From positions 1 to 51,078 of the forward strand of contig JAEYYX010000085.1 of NCBI GenBank assembly GCA_023428245.1: DNA of 51,078 nucleotides, in the 5' to 3' direction. Origin of the DNA: Pseudomonadota bacterium. Lineage in GTDB: Bacteria > Myxococcota_A > Polyangia > Polyangiales > Polyangiaceae. Shown here piece after piece: positions 32,743-41,815 of this stretch (the first letter of the stretch is position 1; every line of letters begins with the position of its first letter). Position numbers and translations under genes: made by a program. A model generated the notes under the pieces. It saw only the letters and a list, made by a program, of their open reading frames with translations. It ran no database searches and had not been told where the DNA came from.

Positions 32743-33939
32743 TCAGCCGAGCGCCTGTTTGAGATCGTCGATCAGGTCGGCGGCGTCTTCGACGCCTACC
32801 GCGTAGCGGATGAGCGCGGGGGAGATGTCGATCTTCTTCAGATCCTCGTCAGAGAGCTCGAAATAGCTCATCAGCGCAGGCTGCTCGATGAGCGACTCGA
32901 CCCCTCCCAGGGAAGGGGCGATGCGCGGGATTTTGACCCGGTCGACGACCTGGCCCGCGAACTCGCGACCGCCTTTGACGGTGAAGCTGACCACACCGCC
33001 GAAGCCCGACATTTGTTTTTGGGCGATGGCGTAGGAAGGATGGGTCTCGAGTCCTGCGTAATAGACAGTTTCGACCTTGGGATGCTCGGCGAGCATGCGA
33101 GCGATCGCGAGCGCCGATCCGTTTTGGCGTTGCACCCTGACTCCGAGCGTCTTGAGTCCGCGCGCGACCAAGAAGGCGGCGTGGGGGTCGAGAACGGCAC
33201 CTGTTACGTCGCGAGCCTCGCGGACGAGCGAGAGCACGTGCGAAGGGCCGGCGACCACCCCAGCGAGCACGTCGTTGTGACCGCTGAAGTACTTGGTCGC
33301 GCTGTGCACGACGAGATCGATGCCGAAGGTGTGCGGCTGGCAGTTGATCGGGGTGGCGAAGGTCGAGTCGACGAGCGTCTTGGCTCGGCGATTTTTCTCC
33401 CGCACCCGCGTCGCGAGGGCCGCCAGATCCACACAATAGTTGAACGGATTCGTGGGCGACTCGGTGATGACGAGGCGCGTCCGGTCCGTGATGGCGTTGG
33501 CCATCGCGTCGAGATCGCCCGGCGGGACTACATCATGACTGATTCCGTAGCGACTCAGCCAGCCTGATACGAACTGGCGAGTGCGCCTGTAACAGTCGCG
33601 GAAGAGCACGACGTGGTCCCCGGCTCGGAGCAGCGCGAAGAGGGTCGAAGTGACCGCGGCCATGCCGCTCGAGAAGGCGACGCAATCGTCCGTTCGCTCA
33701 AGCGCGGCTACCCGAAGCTCGAGCTCCCGCACCGAGGGGTTCCCGTAGCGACCGTACTCTTCCCGCTCAGGATCGGGATCTTCACCCCGCATGTACTGCT
33801 CGAGGTCCGCGGTGCTGTCGAAGACGTAGGTCGCCGTCTGGGCGATGCCTGGGGCGAGCGCATGGTGCGCCCGCCGCCTGGGGATCCCCGCATGGACGGC
33901 GTCAGTCGAGCTGGCCAGGCGTGATTTGGTCGAGGACAT
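32743..33939 (-). CDS. Cys/Met metabolism PLP enzyme, cystathionine gamma-synthase-like
   Basis: This 398-residue fold-type I PLP enzyme belongs to the trans-sulfuration family. The PLP lysine is K216 in HSATKYFSGHNDVLAG. The tyrosine/arginine cofactor site is in YGRYGNPS (about 62-69), and SGMAAV and ESPTNP are present. The HNDVLAG stretch resembles plant-type cystathionine gamma-synthases. A gamma-lyase or an O-acyl-homoserine sulfhydrylase cannot be excluded by sequence alone. It follows proS after 18 bases on the same strand, so cotranscription is likely. Confidence 0.88.
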   Translation of the reverse strand: MSSTKSRLASSTDAVHAGIPRRRAHHALAPGIAQTATYVFDSTADLEQYMRGEDPDPEREEYGRYGNPSVRELELRVAALERTDDCVAFSSGMAAVTSTLFALLRAGDHVVLFRDCYRRTRQFVSGWLSRYGISHDVVPPGDLDAMANAITDRTRLVITESPTNPFNYCVDLAALATRVREKNRRAKTLVDSTFATPINCQPHTFGIDLVVHSATKYFSGHNDVLAGVVAGPSHVLSLVREARDVTGAVLDPHAAFLVARGLKTLGVRVQRQNGSALAIARMLAEHPKVETVYYAGLETHPSYAIAQKQMSGFGGVVSFTVKGGREFAGQVVDRVKIPRIAPSLGGVESLIEQPALMSYFELSDEDLKKIDISPALIRYAVGVEDAADLIDDLKQALG

Positions 33940-33957
33940 GGCTAGGGGACGCTGAGG

Positions 33958-35688
33958 CTAGCCGCGTTCTGGGGTGCCTGCCAGCTCGTTTCGGATCCGG
34001 CGGGCCAGGGTTTGGGCGACCTCCTCGAGGGGAACGAGCGTGACTTGCTTGGGGTCGGCCTGCGTGCGCTCTTTGAGCTCGACTTGCCCGCTCGCAAGGC
34101 CGCGGTCCCCGATCGTGACCCGGAGCGGGATCCCGATCAGGTCGGCGTCCTTGAACTTCACGCCCGGGCGTTCGTTCCGGTCGTCGACCAGCGCCTCGAT
34201 GCCGGCCTCTTTGAGCTCGCGCTCGATGCGCTCGCTCGCTTCGCGGACGGCTTCGCTCTCGCCGACTTGGACGATGTGGACGGGGTAGGGCGCGACCGCC
34301 TGCGGCCAAACGATGCCGCTGTCATCGTGATGTTGCTCGATGATCGTGGCGACGAGGCGTGAGATGCCGATGCCGTAGCAGCCCATCACGATCGGGCGCT
34401 TCTCGCCTTTATCGTCGAGGAACTCCGCGCCCATTTTCGCGGAATAGTGGGTCCCGAGCACGAAGATGTGTCCGGCCTCGATGCCCCGGAAGATCTGGAC
34501 TGGCTCACCACAGCGGGGACAGGCGTCGCCCTCACGCATGGCGCGCACCGAGAGAACCTCTCCCTGGTAGTCGCGGCCAAACTGAACATGTTCGAGGTGG
34601 TAGTCGGTCTTGTTCGCGCCGGTGATGCCGTCGCCCACGGCTCGAGCATCCGGATCGACGACGACGCGACCGGGGAAACCGACAGGCCCCGCGAACCCAA
34701 CAGTAGCTCCGGTCTTCTCGCGCACGTCCTCGGGGCTTGCGAGGCGAACCTCGGAGGCACGGAGCGCGCGGGTGAGCTTCACCTCGCTCACCTCATGGTC
34801 GCCGCGCAGGACGACCAAGACGAGTTCCTTGTCTGCCCAATAGAGGAGGCTCTTCAAGAACCGCTCGGGGCCCGCGCCGAGGAACGCAGCGACGCTGTCG
34901 ATGCCGCCCTTGCCGGGCGTGTGGAGCTCTTTGCGCTCCGGGACCGCTGCCAGGGGCTCTTCCGCTCCGCGCACCGGCTCGGCGACTTCGAGGTTTTCGG
35001 CGTACTCGCAGTGGTTACAAGCAGCGAGAAAGTCCTCGCCGCTCTGGACCAGGACTTGGAACTCTGCGCTCTGGCTCCCGCCCATCGCGCCCGAGTCCGC
35101 CCCCACCATCCGGTAGCGAAGCCCCATCCGATCGAAAGCGCGGCGATACGCGACGCGCATCCGTTCGTAGGACGCGAGAGCTCCCTCGAGGTCTGCATCG
35201 AAGGAATAGGCGTCTTTCATGATGAACTCGCGACAGCGCAGGAGCCCACCGCGGGGCCGAGGTTCGTCGCGGAACTTCGTCTGAATCTGGTAGAGATTCT
35301 TCGGCATGTCACGGTAGGACTGGATCTCGCGACGCGCCAGATCGGTGATGATCTCTTCGTGAGTCGGACCGAGGTGATAGTCGCCCCCCTTTCGGTCCTT
35401 GAGTCGAAGCAGGGTATCGCCGAAGCTGTCGAAGCGACCCGTCTCTCGGAAGTACTCTGCCGGGAGCAATGCGGGCAGAAGCACTTCTTCCGCGCCTTGT
35501 TCAGCGAGCTCCTCACGCACGATCTTCTCGATGTTGCGCAGGACGCGGAGCCCGAGCGGGAGAAATGAGTAAATCCCGGCGCCGACCCTACGGATGTATC
35601 CGGCCCGCTGCAGAAGGATATGGCTTTTGCTGATGGCGTCCGCGGGAGCTTCTTTTTGGGTGGGGAGGAGTGCCTTCGTGTACCGCAT
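33958..35688 (-). CDS. proS: Prolyl-tRNA synthetase (bacterial type)
   Basis: This 576-residue class II synthetase attaches proline to tRNA-Pro. Class II motif 2 is seen in QIQTKFRDEPRPRGGLLRCREF and motif 3 in MGCYGIGISRL. Between them lies the editing (INS) domain, about 220-400, which marks the bacterial type. The N-terminus RYTKALLPTQKEAPADA and the C-terminal anticodon-binding domain (about 470-576) are complete. It diverges from the O-methyltransferase gene across 69 bases and leads the proS - PLP enzyme - yqeY - kinase run. Confidence 0.97.
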   Translation of the reverse strand: MRYTKALLPTQKEAPADAISKSHILLQRAGYIRRVGAGIYSFLPLGLRVLRNIEKIVREELAEQGAEEVLLPALLPAEYFRETGRFDSFGDTLLRLKDRKGGDYHLGPTHEEIITDLARREIQSYRDMPKNLYQIQTKFRDEPRPRGGLLRCREFIMKDAYSFDADLEGALASYERMRVAYRRAFDRMGLRYRMVGADSGAMGGSQSAEFQVLVQSGEDFLAACNHCEYAENLEVAEPVRGAEEPLAAVPERKELHTPGKGGIDSVAAFLGAGPERFLKSLLYWADKELVLVVLRGDHEVSEVKLTRALRASEVRLASPEDVREKTGATVGFAGPVGFPGRVVVDPDARAVGDGITGANKTDYHLEHVQFGRDYQGEVLSVRAMREGDACPRCGEPVQIFRGIEAGHIFVLGTHYSAKMGAEFLDDKGEKRPIVMGCYGIGISRLVATIIEQHHDDSGIVWPQAVAPYPVHIVQVGESEAVREASERIERELKEAGIEALVDDRNERPGVKFKDADLIGIPLRVTIGDRGLASGQVELKERTQADPKQVTLVPLEEVAQTLARRIRNELAGTPERG

Positions 35689-35757
35689 TTTGGTCTCGGC
35701 GGAGCCATATCACGGTCGGGCTGTTCTTGCCTTCAGGTTTGCGGCAGGCTCAAGGCC

Positions 35758-36831
35758 ATGGGATTTTTTCCTTCGGACGAAAGCGAGCGTTCGGACGCGG
35801 TGCTTTTCGCCGAGCGTCTGGTCTTTGGTCCGTTGCTCTTTCAGGCGGTTGTTACGATGCGGCGTCGGGGGGTGCTTCAGAAGCTCCTGCGCCGCGGCGG
35901 CGAAGGGGCGACCCTCGAGCAACTCTCCCGCGAACTCGAGCTCAGTCGTTACGGGCTGACCGTGCTGCTCGAAGCGGGCCTTGCGGCCGGTGTGCTCCAA
36001 GTCGACGACGGTGGGATCTACCGGCTGACGCGGGTGGGTCTGTTGTTTGAGCGAGATCCGATGACGATCGCGAACCTCGATTTCGTCGCGGACGTCTGTT
36101 ACCGCGCCGCAGCGCATCTCGACGCATCCCTCGACGCAGGGGAGGCTCGTGGTCTTTCCGAACTTTCGGAGGAGGAGAACGTGTACCAAGCGCTCTCGAC
36201 GTTGCCTGAGCCCGCTAAGACGAGCTGGTTTGCTTTCGATCACTTCTATTCTGACCGGGCCTTCAGAGATCTCGTGCCGCACCTCTCCGCGCGGGCGCCG
36301 AAGCAAGTGCTCGACGTGGGTGCGAACACTGGACGCTTCGCGCGCGCGCTCCTGACAGCGGACGCGGACGTAACGGTCACTCTTGCGGATCTCCCCAATC
36401 AGCTCGCGGTGGCTCACGGGGAGCTCGAAGAGCGGGGCCTGAGCGCGCGGGCGCGCTTTCATCCCATCGATCTTCTGTCCGAGGAGCTCAGCCTCCCGGA
36501 GGGCTTTGACGTGATCTGGATGAGCCAGCTGCTCTGCTGCTTCGGCGAGGAGGATGTGCTCCGGATTCTCCGAGCGGCGGCGCGCGCTCTGGGTCCCGAA
36601 GGAGAGCTCTGGATCGTTGATACCTTCTGGGATCGCCAAAAAGAGCGAGCCGCAGCCGTGACGCTCATGGGAACGAGCCTTTATTTCACCACGGTGGCGA
36701 ACGGTCGCGGCCGTATGTACGACTCGGGGACCATGCAGAGGCTCGCCCAGGAAGCAGGCCTTGCGGTCAAGTCTTTCGAAGACTCACTCGGCCTCGGTCA
36801 CAGCTGCATCGTCTGCGGGAGCGCTCGCTAA
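35758..36831 (+). CDS. Winged-helix SAM-dependent O-methyltransferase family protein
   Basis: This 357-residue protein has the two-part layout of the plant-type/antibiotic O-methyltransferase family. An N-terminal dimerisation and winged-helix part (about 15-100) contains TLEQLSRELELSRYGLTVLLEAGLA. The Rossmann methyltransferase part has the SAM loop VLDVGANTGRF at 184-194, the acid in VTLADLPNQL and the segment DVIWMSQLLCCFGEED. ATG at 35758 is the start, because the upstream frame is antisense to proS. The acceptor is unknown; such enzymes often modify phenolic metabolites. No biosynthetic genes surround it. Confidence 0.85.
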   Translation: MGFFPSDESERSDAVLFAERLVFGPLLFQAVVTMRRRGVLQKLLRRGGEGATLEQLSRELELSRYGLTVLLEAGLAAGVLQVDDGGIYRLTRVGLLFERDPMTIANLDFVADVCYRAAAHLDASLDAGEARGLSELSEEENVYQALSTLPEPAKTSWFAFDHFYSDRAFRDLVPHLSARAPKQVLDVGANTGRFARALLTADADVTVTLADLPNQLAVAHGELEERGLSARARFHPIDLLSEELSLPEGFDVIWMSQLLCCFGEEDVLRILRAAARALGPEGELWIVDTFWDRQKERAAAVTLMGTSLYFTTVANGRGRMYDSGTMQRLAQEAGLAVKSFEDSLGLGHSCIVCGSAR

Positions 36832-36852
36832 GGGAGCTCTTGCAGTTACCCG

Positions 36853-38121
36853 TTAGAGATCACACATGGCCGCGACCTGATCCGAGGCAGGTCCGGGCAC
36901 GTCGCAATCCTCTTCGATGCGGTCTTTGCCGTTGACGAGGTAATAGCAGGTGGTGTCGTCGGAGCAGCCCTCGAGGCTCGCGCAGCTCCCGCTCTCGAGC
37001 GGGACACAATAGACGTCGCCGTTGCCTGGCTCTTCGTCAGTCGGTTCTTCGTCAGTCGGCTCTTCGTCATCAGGATCCTCTCCCGGTTCGGGCTCGTCCG
37101 GGGCCTGTTCGTCGCCCCAATCTGCCGTCGTCCCAGGGAACGGCTTTCCTTCGTCCATCGAGCAATAGGCGAAAGTCGTCACGCCGTCTGCCGACTTGTA
37201 GCTCGAGCAGAAGTCGAAGCCGTAATCGGTACAGTTTCTCTGAACCTTCGCGCCAGCGACGCAGAACTCGAGCGTGACTCCGTCCTTGGCGCAACCCTCC
37301 GCGCAATCCGGTTCGGGCTCGCAACCATCGACATAACAATCAACACCAAGGTCGCCATTTCGGCAGGACGTCCCCTTGGTGCACTCGTAGTGGACCAAGA
37401 CGCCGGGAGCGGCGCAGAAGTCGATCTTCGAATCACTGATGCATTTGATCTCGTTGACTGTATTGCAGCGCCCGACATCCGGCAGACATGTGGCGTTTTG
37501 TTCTGTCTCGAAGCATTTGGTGCCGACTTCTCCACAGTCGTAGCCGATCGGGCGCCCTTCAGTGCACCCGAGCTGGAGGTCTCCTTCGCAGAAGGGGTTC
37601 TTGTTCTCACCGGCCTTGCAGGTGACATGGTCCGGAATGCCGCAGGGATAGGCGCCCGGGTCGGCGTCCTCTGAGACGGTGCAAACGGAGCCGCGCGCGG
37701 AGCAGTCGCGTGTGAAAGGTCGGCCTTCCCCGCAGAAGAGAGAGGAGTCGCCGTCGGGCGAACACACCCAACCATTCGGCGCTCCGTCACAGCTCGAGCG
37801 GGGCTCATAGCGACGCCCAAGAGCTTCCTCGATCTGCTTGCAGCTCTTGGCGTTGATGGTCGCTTCCTCTTCGGGAATGACTAGTTGACTCTTGTACGTG
37901 ACGCAGTTCGAGACGTTAAACGGAGGGCTGATCGGGTCACAGCTCGCGCGATAGATGCAGCCGTCGACGAGAGCCTTGTCGAGGTTCAGATCGCACTCGC
38001 CGCCGCCGGTTGTCTCGGAGAGCTCGGCCTTCTGGATTCCGAGGATCGAGTTACAGCCGATGACGAAAGGAAGCGCCGCGAGGTGGGCGAAGGAGATCAG
38101 AGTACGAGCCGATCGATGCAT
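36853..38121 (-). CDS. Cys-rich lipoprotein of unknown function
   Basis: This 422-residue exported lipoprotein has the signal FVIGCNSILGI with C23, a lipobox style common in myxobacteria. The mature part has more than 35 cysteines in a loose repeat of roughly 40 residues (for example CSPDGDSSLFCGEGRPFTRDC and CTEGRPIGYDCGEVGTKC), suggesting several small disulfide-bonded modules. An acidic Glu/Asp/Pro repeat (about 345-372) precedes a last Cys module. No enzyme motif is recognised. The ATG shares one base with the stop of the PEGA-type gene upstream, so the two are translationally coupled. Confidence 0.75.
   Translation of the reverse strand: MHRSARTLISFAHLAALPFVIGCNSILGIQKAELSETTGGGECDLNLDKALVDGCIYRASCDPISPPFNVSNCVTYKSQLVIPEEEATINAKSCKQIEEALGRRYEPRSSCDGAPNGWVCSPDGDSSLFCGEGRPFTRDCSARGSVCTVSEDADPGAYPCGIPDHVTCKAGENKNPFCEGDLQLGCTEGRPIGYDCGEVGTKCFETEQNATCLPDVGRCNTVNEIKCISDSKIDFCAAPGVLVHYECTKGTSCRNGDLGVDCYVDGCEPEPDCAEGCAKDGVTLEFCVAGAKVQRNCTDYGFDFCSSYKSADGVTTFAYCSMDEGKPFPGTTADWGDEQAPDEPEPGEDPDDEEPTDEEPTDEEPGNGDVYCVPLESGSCASLEGCSDDTTCYYLVNGKDRIEEDCDVPGPASDQVAAMCDL
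37031..37069. repeat. 15-bp tandem repeat encoding an acidic linker
   Basis: About 2.6 copies of TCTTCGTCAGTCGGY lie in the Cys-rich lipoprotein gene. They encode repeated Asp-Glu-Glu-Pro-Thr in the linker and keep the reading frame. Confidence 0.85.
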
Positions 38122-39068
38122 CAGAAGCTCCCGCGATAAGTAAGAAACCCGCCGCCGAGCGTGGGCGTGAACGTTACCTGTTCAGTTCTTTTTGGGGCGG
38201 CGAGCACGAGGACGAGCCCTCCCACCGTGAGAGCGCCGCCAGCGATGAACGCGACCGTTGCTGCATCCCCGAAACCGAGCGCCTCGTTTCTGAGATCGAT
38301 TCCTGGCTGCTGACAGAGGTTCGGATCGGAGGGATCACAGTGCTCCTTGGAAGCCCCGTTTTTATTGATGGCCAGGATGCCGAGGATGGACCCGGCGGCG
38401 AGTCCTGCGACTCCCGTACCTGCCACGACCCAACCGGTGGTGCGCATGGCAGAACCGGGCGCAGACGCGGGAGCGGGGCGGGTCTCTGCGGGAGCGGGGG
38501 CGCTGGCGGTGAGCGCGGGGATGATGACGTTCGTGGTTTGGCCGTCCTCGACGGTGACCTCGACGAGGAAAGATTCGTAGCCCGGAGCGCTCGCTTCAAT
38601 GCGGTAGGAACGCGCGTCCGCGGGCAGTGGCGTGCCCCAGATCGCTCGCGCGACGATCTCGCCGTCTTTCTTGATTTGAAGGCCTTCAGGGGCGGTCTCG
38701 TCGACCTGCAGGGAGATGTGCCCGAGCGCGGGCTCAAGCTCAGCGGCTTTGTTCTTCGCGTACTCTTCGCGCTCGGATTGTCCGGCGGTTCGGGCGCTGC
38801 GTGCTGCGTCGATCCATGTGGCCCAGGCAGAGGCGAGCTGGTTCGCCTTCTCGTAACAGTCGGCCAGGTTGAGCAGGGTACCGGTGCCCGGGTCGAGCCT
38901 CTGGCTCTCTGCGAGCTTGGGGCAGGCTTCGGTGTAGTTTCCTTGTTCCTTCAGCTCACGAGCCTGGTTGAAGAGGGCTTCTGCTGCGGCAGAGGAGGCC
39001 GCGTCAGCGAAGGCGGGTGAGGACCAGAGGAGCAAGGGGAGAACGGACAGGAGACGGGGCGAGAGCAT
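38121..39068 (-). CDS. Exported TPR/PEGA-type envelope protein
   Basis: The start at 39068 gives MLSPRLLSVLPLLLWSSPAFADA, a normal signal peptide. The 315-residue protein has a TPR pair (about 25-110) with ALFNQARELKEQGNYTEACPKLAESQRLDPGTGTLLNLADCYEK. A PEGA-like beta domain follows (about 125-190; GLQIKKDGEIV, then YRIEASAPGYESF), then an Ala/Pro linker and two hydrophobic helices (about 220-240 and 275-295). This layout is frequent in myxobacteria, where its role is unknown. It overlaps the Cys-rich lipoprotein gene by one base. A TATAGT hexamer (39103-39108, minus strand) lies 35 bases upstream of the start. Confidence 0.82.
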   Translation of the reverse strand: MLSPRLLSVLPLLLWSSPAFADAASSAAAEALFNQARELKEQGNYTEACPKLAESQRLDPGTGTLLNLADCYEKANQLASAWATWIDAARSARTAGQSEREEYAKNKAAELEPALGHISLQVDETAPEGLQIKKDGEIVARAIWGTPLPADARSYRIEASAPGYESFLVEVTVEDGQTTNVIIPALTASAPAPAETRPAPASAPGSAMRTTGWVVAGTGVAGLAAGSILGILAINKNGASKEHCDPSDPNLCQQPGIDLRNEALGFGDAATVAFIAGGALTVGGLVLVLAAPKRTEQVTFTPTLGGGFLTYRGSF

Positions 39069-39102
39069 GAGCACTATCCGGAGGGCCCTTGGCGAGCACC
39101 AA

Positions 39103-39108
39103 ACTATA
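39103..39108 (-). promoter_or_regulatory. Possible -10 element for the PEGA-type gene
   Basis: TATAGT on the minus strand lies 35 bases upstream of the start codon, in an otherwise GC-rich gap. No good -35 element is seen at the usual spacing, so this is only a candidate. Confidence 0.25.
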
Positions 39109-39290
39109 TCCCCATAGCACGATCCTTCCGACTCCGAGGGAGGGACCGGCACAATCCCGCACGATGGGCGGCAAAATGGCCGCACCCGTTCCGCCGTCAG
39201 TGCACCGAGCGGGGCCGCACGTTGCCGCCTCCAGGGGCGGCGTGCCGCCCGGGAGGAGAGCGACAATCGCCAAGAGCCGCGGGCAGGCCC

Positions 39291-39908
39291 TTACGCGCGC
39301 TCTTCGGTGGCGCCCTCGTCGGGCTTCAGCGCCTCGGTCACGAGACGTGCGGAGCGCTCCGTGAGAGGCAGTCCGAGGGCCAGAGAATGCCCGAGGGGGC
39401 TCATCTTGCGCCAGGTCTTCTGGATGATGTTGATGACCTTGTCGTCCTCGCGGCTCTTTGCGAACTCCTCGAGTTCGAACTCAAGGAAGGCGAGACAAAG
39501 TGCGTCTTCCATCGCTTGGGTCTCGGGGTCTTCTTTCAGCTCCTGTTTGAGCTGAATCTTTCTGACCTGCGTCCGGATGGCCGGGTCGATGCTGAGCTCG
39601 ACCAAGACCTTCTCGGCCTCGTCCGCGTGGAACCGGGCCAGATCTTTGCGCCACTTCAGGTAGCCGACCCGATCCGGCGGGTAGCTATCTCGGGGTACGC
39701 GAAAGCGTAGAAGATGTTGGCAGCGCGCAGCGAGCCTCAGAGCCGGTGAGGGGTCGGGGACGAGACGGAATAGCCAGCTCTCGACGCGCTCCGCATGAAG
39801 GAGCTCGTAAGGCCGCGAGGCTCCATCGAGCGACACTTGACGCGGGTCGCTCGCATTGAGCGCATCAAAGCGGCGAATGGCTTCGGCGATTTGCTCCTCC
39901 AGGGTCAT
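39291..39908 (-). CDS. DUF4202 family protein
   Basis: This 205-residue helical protein matches DUF4202 across its length. Supporting segments are IRRFDALNASDPR near the start, ELLHAERVESWLFRLVPD, LAARCQHLLRFRVPRDSYPPDR and GYLKWRKDLARFHADEA. The spaced histidines and acids in these segments suggest a metal-binding HD-like helical fold, but this is inference. Function is unknown. The gene stands alone: 222 bases separate it from the PEGA-type gene, and 87 bases from the dapD-linked lipoprotein. Confidence 0.85.
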   Translation of the reverse strand: MTLEEQIAEAIRRFDALNASDPRQVSLDGASRPYELLHAERVESWLFRLVPDPSPALRLAARCQHLLRFRVPRDSYPPDRVGYLKWRKDLARFHADEAEKVLVELSIDPAIRTQVRKIQLKQELKEDPETQAMEDALCLAFLEFELEEFAKSREDDKVINIIQKTWRKMSPLGHSLALGLPLTERSARLVTEALKPDEGATEERA

Positions 39909-39995
39909 CCCTCAGTCGATTGCAGAAATGGGCCGAGGCGACAAGCGTTGATCTTTTTTTGGGGGCGCCCCGCGCGACTGAGAGAAGGGGCGCGC

Positions 39996-40622
39996 TCAGC
40001 GGCGCAGAGGAACCCCGTTCGGGTTGGTGTCGATGCTCCCCGACATGCGCGGACTCGCGACGTAGATGCGCACCCTCACGCCTTCCCCAAAGGGAAGGAA
40101 ACGTCGGGCCACGATCCGCTCCACGACTCCGTCGTCAGGATCGACTGCGCGCCTCGCGACGTCGAAGGCCTTCCCGATGCCGATGACGTCGAGCTCCCCT
40201 GAGGAGAACAAATTGTCCTCGAGAGCGCCCTGCCCGAGGAGCGGGCTGATGCGCGGCCCTTCCACGTGACCTTCGATCTTCGGGTCATCACTCTCGAGGT
40301 AGACGTACTCGTGGATGACTTCGCCGACCTTTGTTTGTAACGAGAGGGCTCGGGGCGCGGCGCGTAGCTCGAGCAGCTGAGCGCCGTCGCCGAGGCGCTT
40401 CTTCAGAGCGAGGGTTCCGCGCAGGAGGAACTCGGGTTCGAGCGGTGCCTTGGGCATAGGGGCCAAGGCACTCGGATCGTAGGGCTCGACCGTGGGGCCG
40501 AGAGGTTTACTCTCGTCGTTCGACCGAGAGCAGCAGGTGATAGAGAGGACGAGAGTCAGGCGGAGGAGCGCGCGGCTCCCCGAGAGAAAGGGACGGAGGT
40601 TTTGCTCAAACCGAGACACCAA
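39996..40622 (-). CDS. Putative lipoprotein of the dapD operon
   Basis: This 208-residue protein has an N-terminal hydrophobic stretch LTLVLSITC that can serve as a lipoprotein signal (cysteine near residue 30). The mature part mixes beta strands and has no recognised domain. Several stretches, such as DLGAQLLELRAAP-like and GKAFDVARRAVDPDDG patterns, resemble repeated envelope beta domains only weakly. The start lies 17 bases inside the dapD end on the same strand, which supports cotranslation. Function is unknown. Confidence 0.6.
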   Translation of the reverse strand: MVSRFEQNLRPFLSGSRALLRLTLVLSITCCSRSNDESKPLGPTVEPYDPSALAPMPKAPLEPEFLLRGTLALKKRLGDGAQLLELRAAPRALSLQTKVGEVIHEYVYLESDDPKIEGHVEGPRISPLLGQGALEDNLFSSGELDVIGIGKAFDVARRAVDPDDGVVERIVARRFLPFGEGVRVRIYVASPRMSGSIDTNPNGVPLRR

Positions 40623-41430
40623 AGTCCCTGAGCGCCTCGTTGAGCGATGTCTTCTTGTCGGTGCTCTCTTTGCGGGTCCCGATGATCAGCGCGCAGGCCA
40701 CGTTGAACTGGCCCGCGGGGAATTGCTTGGGGCGCATGCCCGGAATGACCACGCTGCGAGCGGGGACGCGTCCGCGAAGTTCCTTTGGCTCGGGGCCGGT
40801 GACGTCGATGATCGGGGTGGAGGCGGTGAGGGCGACACCTGCGCCGATGACTGCTTCGGCCTCGACGTGCATACCTTCGACGATGATGGCGCGGCTACCG
40901 ATGAAACAGCCATCCTCCACGATGACGGGCCGGGCTCCCGGGGGCTCGAGAACGCCACCAATGCCAACTCCGCCCGAGAGGTGACAGTTCTTTCCGATCT
41001 GCGCGCAGGAGCCCACCGTCGCCCAGGTATCGACCATGGTGCCCGCGCCCACGTACGCGCCGATGTTCACGTAGCCCGGCATGATCACGGCGCCCGGCTC
41101 GACGTGCGCACCGTAACGCACCGTGCCCGGAGGGACGACGCGCACACCAGCCGCTTCGAGGTTCTTCTTGAGTGGGACCTTGTCGTAAAACTCAAAGGGC
41201 CCAATCTCCATGACTTCCATCTTCTGGATGCCAAAGAAGAGCAATACGGCCTGCTTGATCCAGGCATGGGTAACCCAGGCACCCTCTTCGTCTTTGCTCG
41301 CGACGCGGATTTTTCCTTGGTCGAGCAGCTCAATCGTCTCACGGACGGCTTTCTGCGTGGCCTCTTGCTTGAGCAAGGAGCGGTCGGCGTAGGCGGCCTC
41401 AACGAGTTCTGCGAGCGACTTCAGGTCCAT
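40606..41430 (-). CDS. dapD: Tetrahydrodipicolinate N-succinyltransferase
   Basis: The enzyme succinylates tetrahydrodipicolinate in the succinylase branch of lysine and diaminopimelate synthesis, feeding peptidoglycan. The start at 41430 (MDLKSLAELVEAAYADR) gives 274 residues, the same length as E. coli DapD. The N-terminal helical domain ends near residue 95. A left-handed beta-helix of hexapeptide repeats follows (GAHVEPGAVIMPGYVNIGAYVGAG, and so on). The family segment GTMVDTWATVGSCAQIGKNCH is present. It is preceded by ndk and a small gene and followed by a lipoprotein, all on the minus strand. Confidence 0.97.
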   Translation of the reverse strand: MDLKSLAELVEAAYADRSLLKQEATQKAVRETIELLDQGKIRVASKDEEGAWVTHAWIKQAVLLFFGIQKMEVMEIGPFEFYDKVPLKKNLEAAGVRVVPPGTVRYGAHVEPGAVIMPGYVNIGAYVGAGTMVDTWATVGSCAQIGKNCHLSGGVGIGGVLEPPGARPVIVEDGCFIGSRAIIVEGMHVEAEAVIGAGVALTASTPIIDVTGPEPKELRGRVPARSVVIPGMRPKQFPAGQFNVACALIIGTRKESTDKKTSLNEALRDFGVSV

Positions 41431-41455
41431 GGGGCCGTCTAGCGCGAGCCGACGG

Positions 41456-41815
41456 TCATGAAAAGCCGGAGGGCTCTCGCTCGAACATGCTGAGCAGCTC
41501 GCTGCCCTTCGTTGCCAGGGCTCGATAGGTCCGCTCGGCATCGAGACGCTGTTTCGCGCGCAGCGGAGTTTCGGGGGTGGCTTGAGCGGAGTCGGCGAGC
41601 GCCCGCAAGAACTCCTGGACGAGTTCGGGCGCTCGGCTCGAATGGGCCCCTTCGAGCCAGCTCTGTGAGCTCTCTTCGAGTTCGGAGAGGACCGCGCGCA
41701 GTTCGCGCGGCCCGATGCGGGGAGAACCCAGGAGTCGCACGAGATTCATGAGCGCGGAGACCGCTTCCCGGAGCGCGCCCAGAGGATAACGAGCAGGCTC
41801 GGGTTCAGATGGCAC
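41456..41815 (-). CDS. Small helical protein between ndk and dapD
   Basis: This 119-residue protein is not recognised. It is predicted to be almost all helix, with LREAVSALMNLVRLLG and several amphipathic stretches, no signal peptide and no cysteines. GTG at 41815 shares bases with the ndk stop (TAGTG), which supports translation as part of the ndk-dapD operon. A regulatory or structural role is possible, but there is no evidence for one. Confidence 0.6.
   Translation of the reverse strand: MPSEPEPARYPLGALREAVSALMNLVRLLGSPRIGPRELRAVLSELEESSQSWLEGAHSSRAPELVQEFLRALADSAQATPETPLRAKQRLDAERTYRALATKGSELLSMFEREPSGFS

Noticed and set aside
34447..35568. Long plus-strand frame of 373 residues opposite proS.
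   Set aside because: It is antisense to a complete, well-matched proS gene, and its composition is what the codon bias of that gene produces on the other strand.
39951..39975. T run next to GGGGGCGCCCC, considered as a terminator for the dapD-linked lipoprotein.
   Set aside because: On the minus strand the stem is followed by A bases, not T bases, so the order is wrong for termination.
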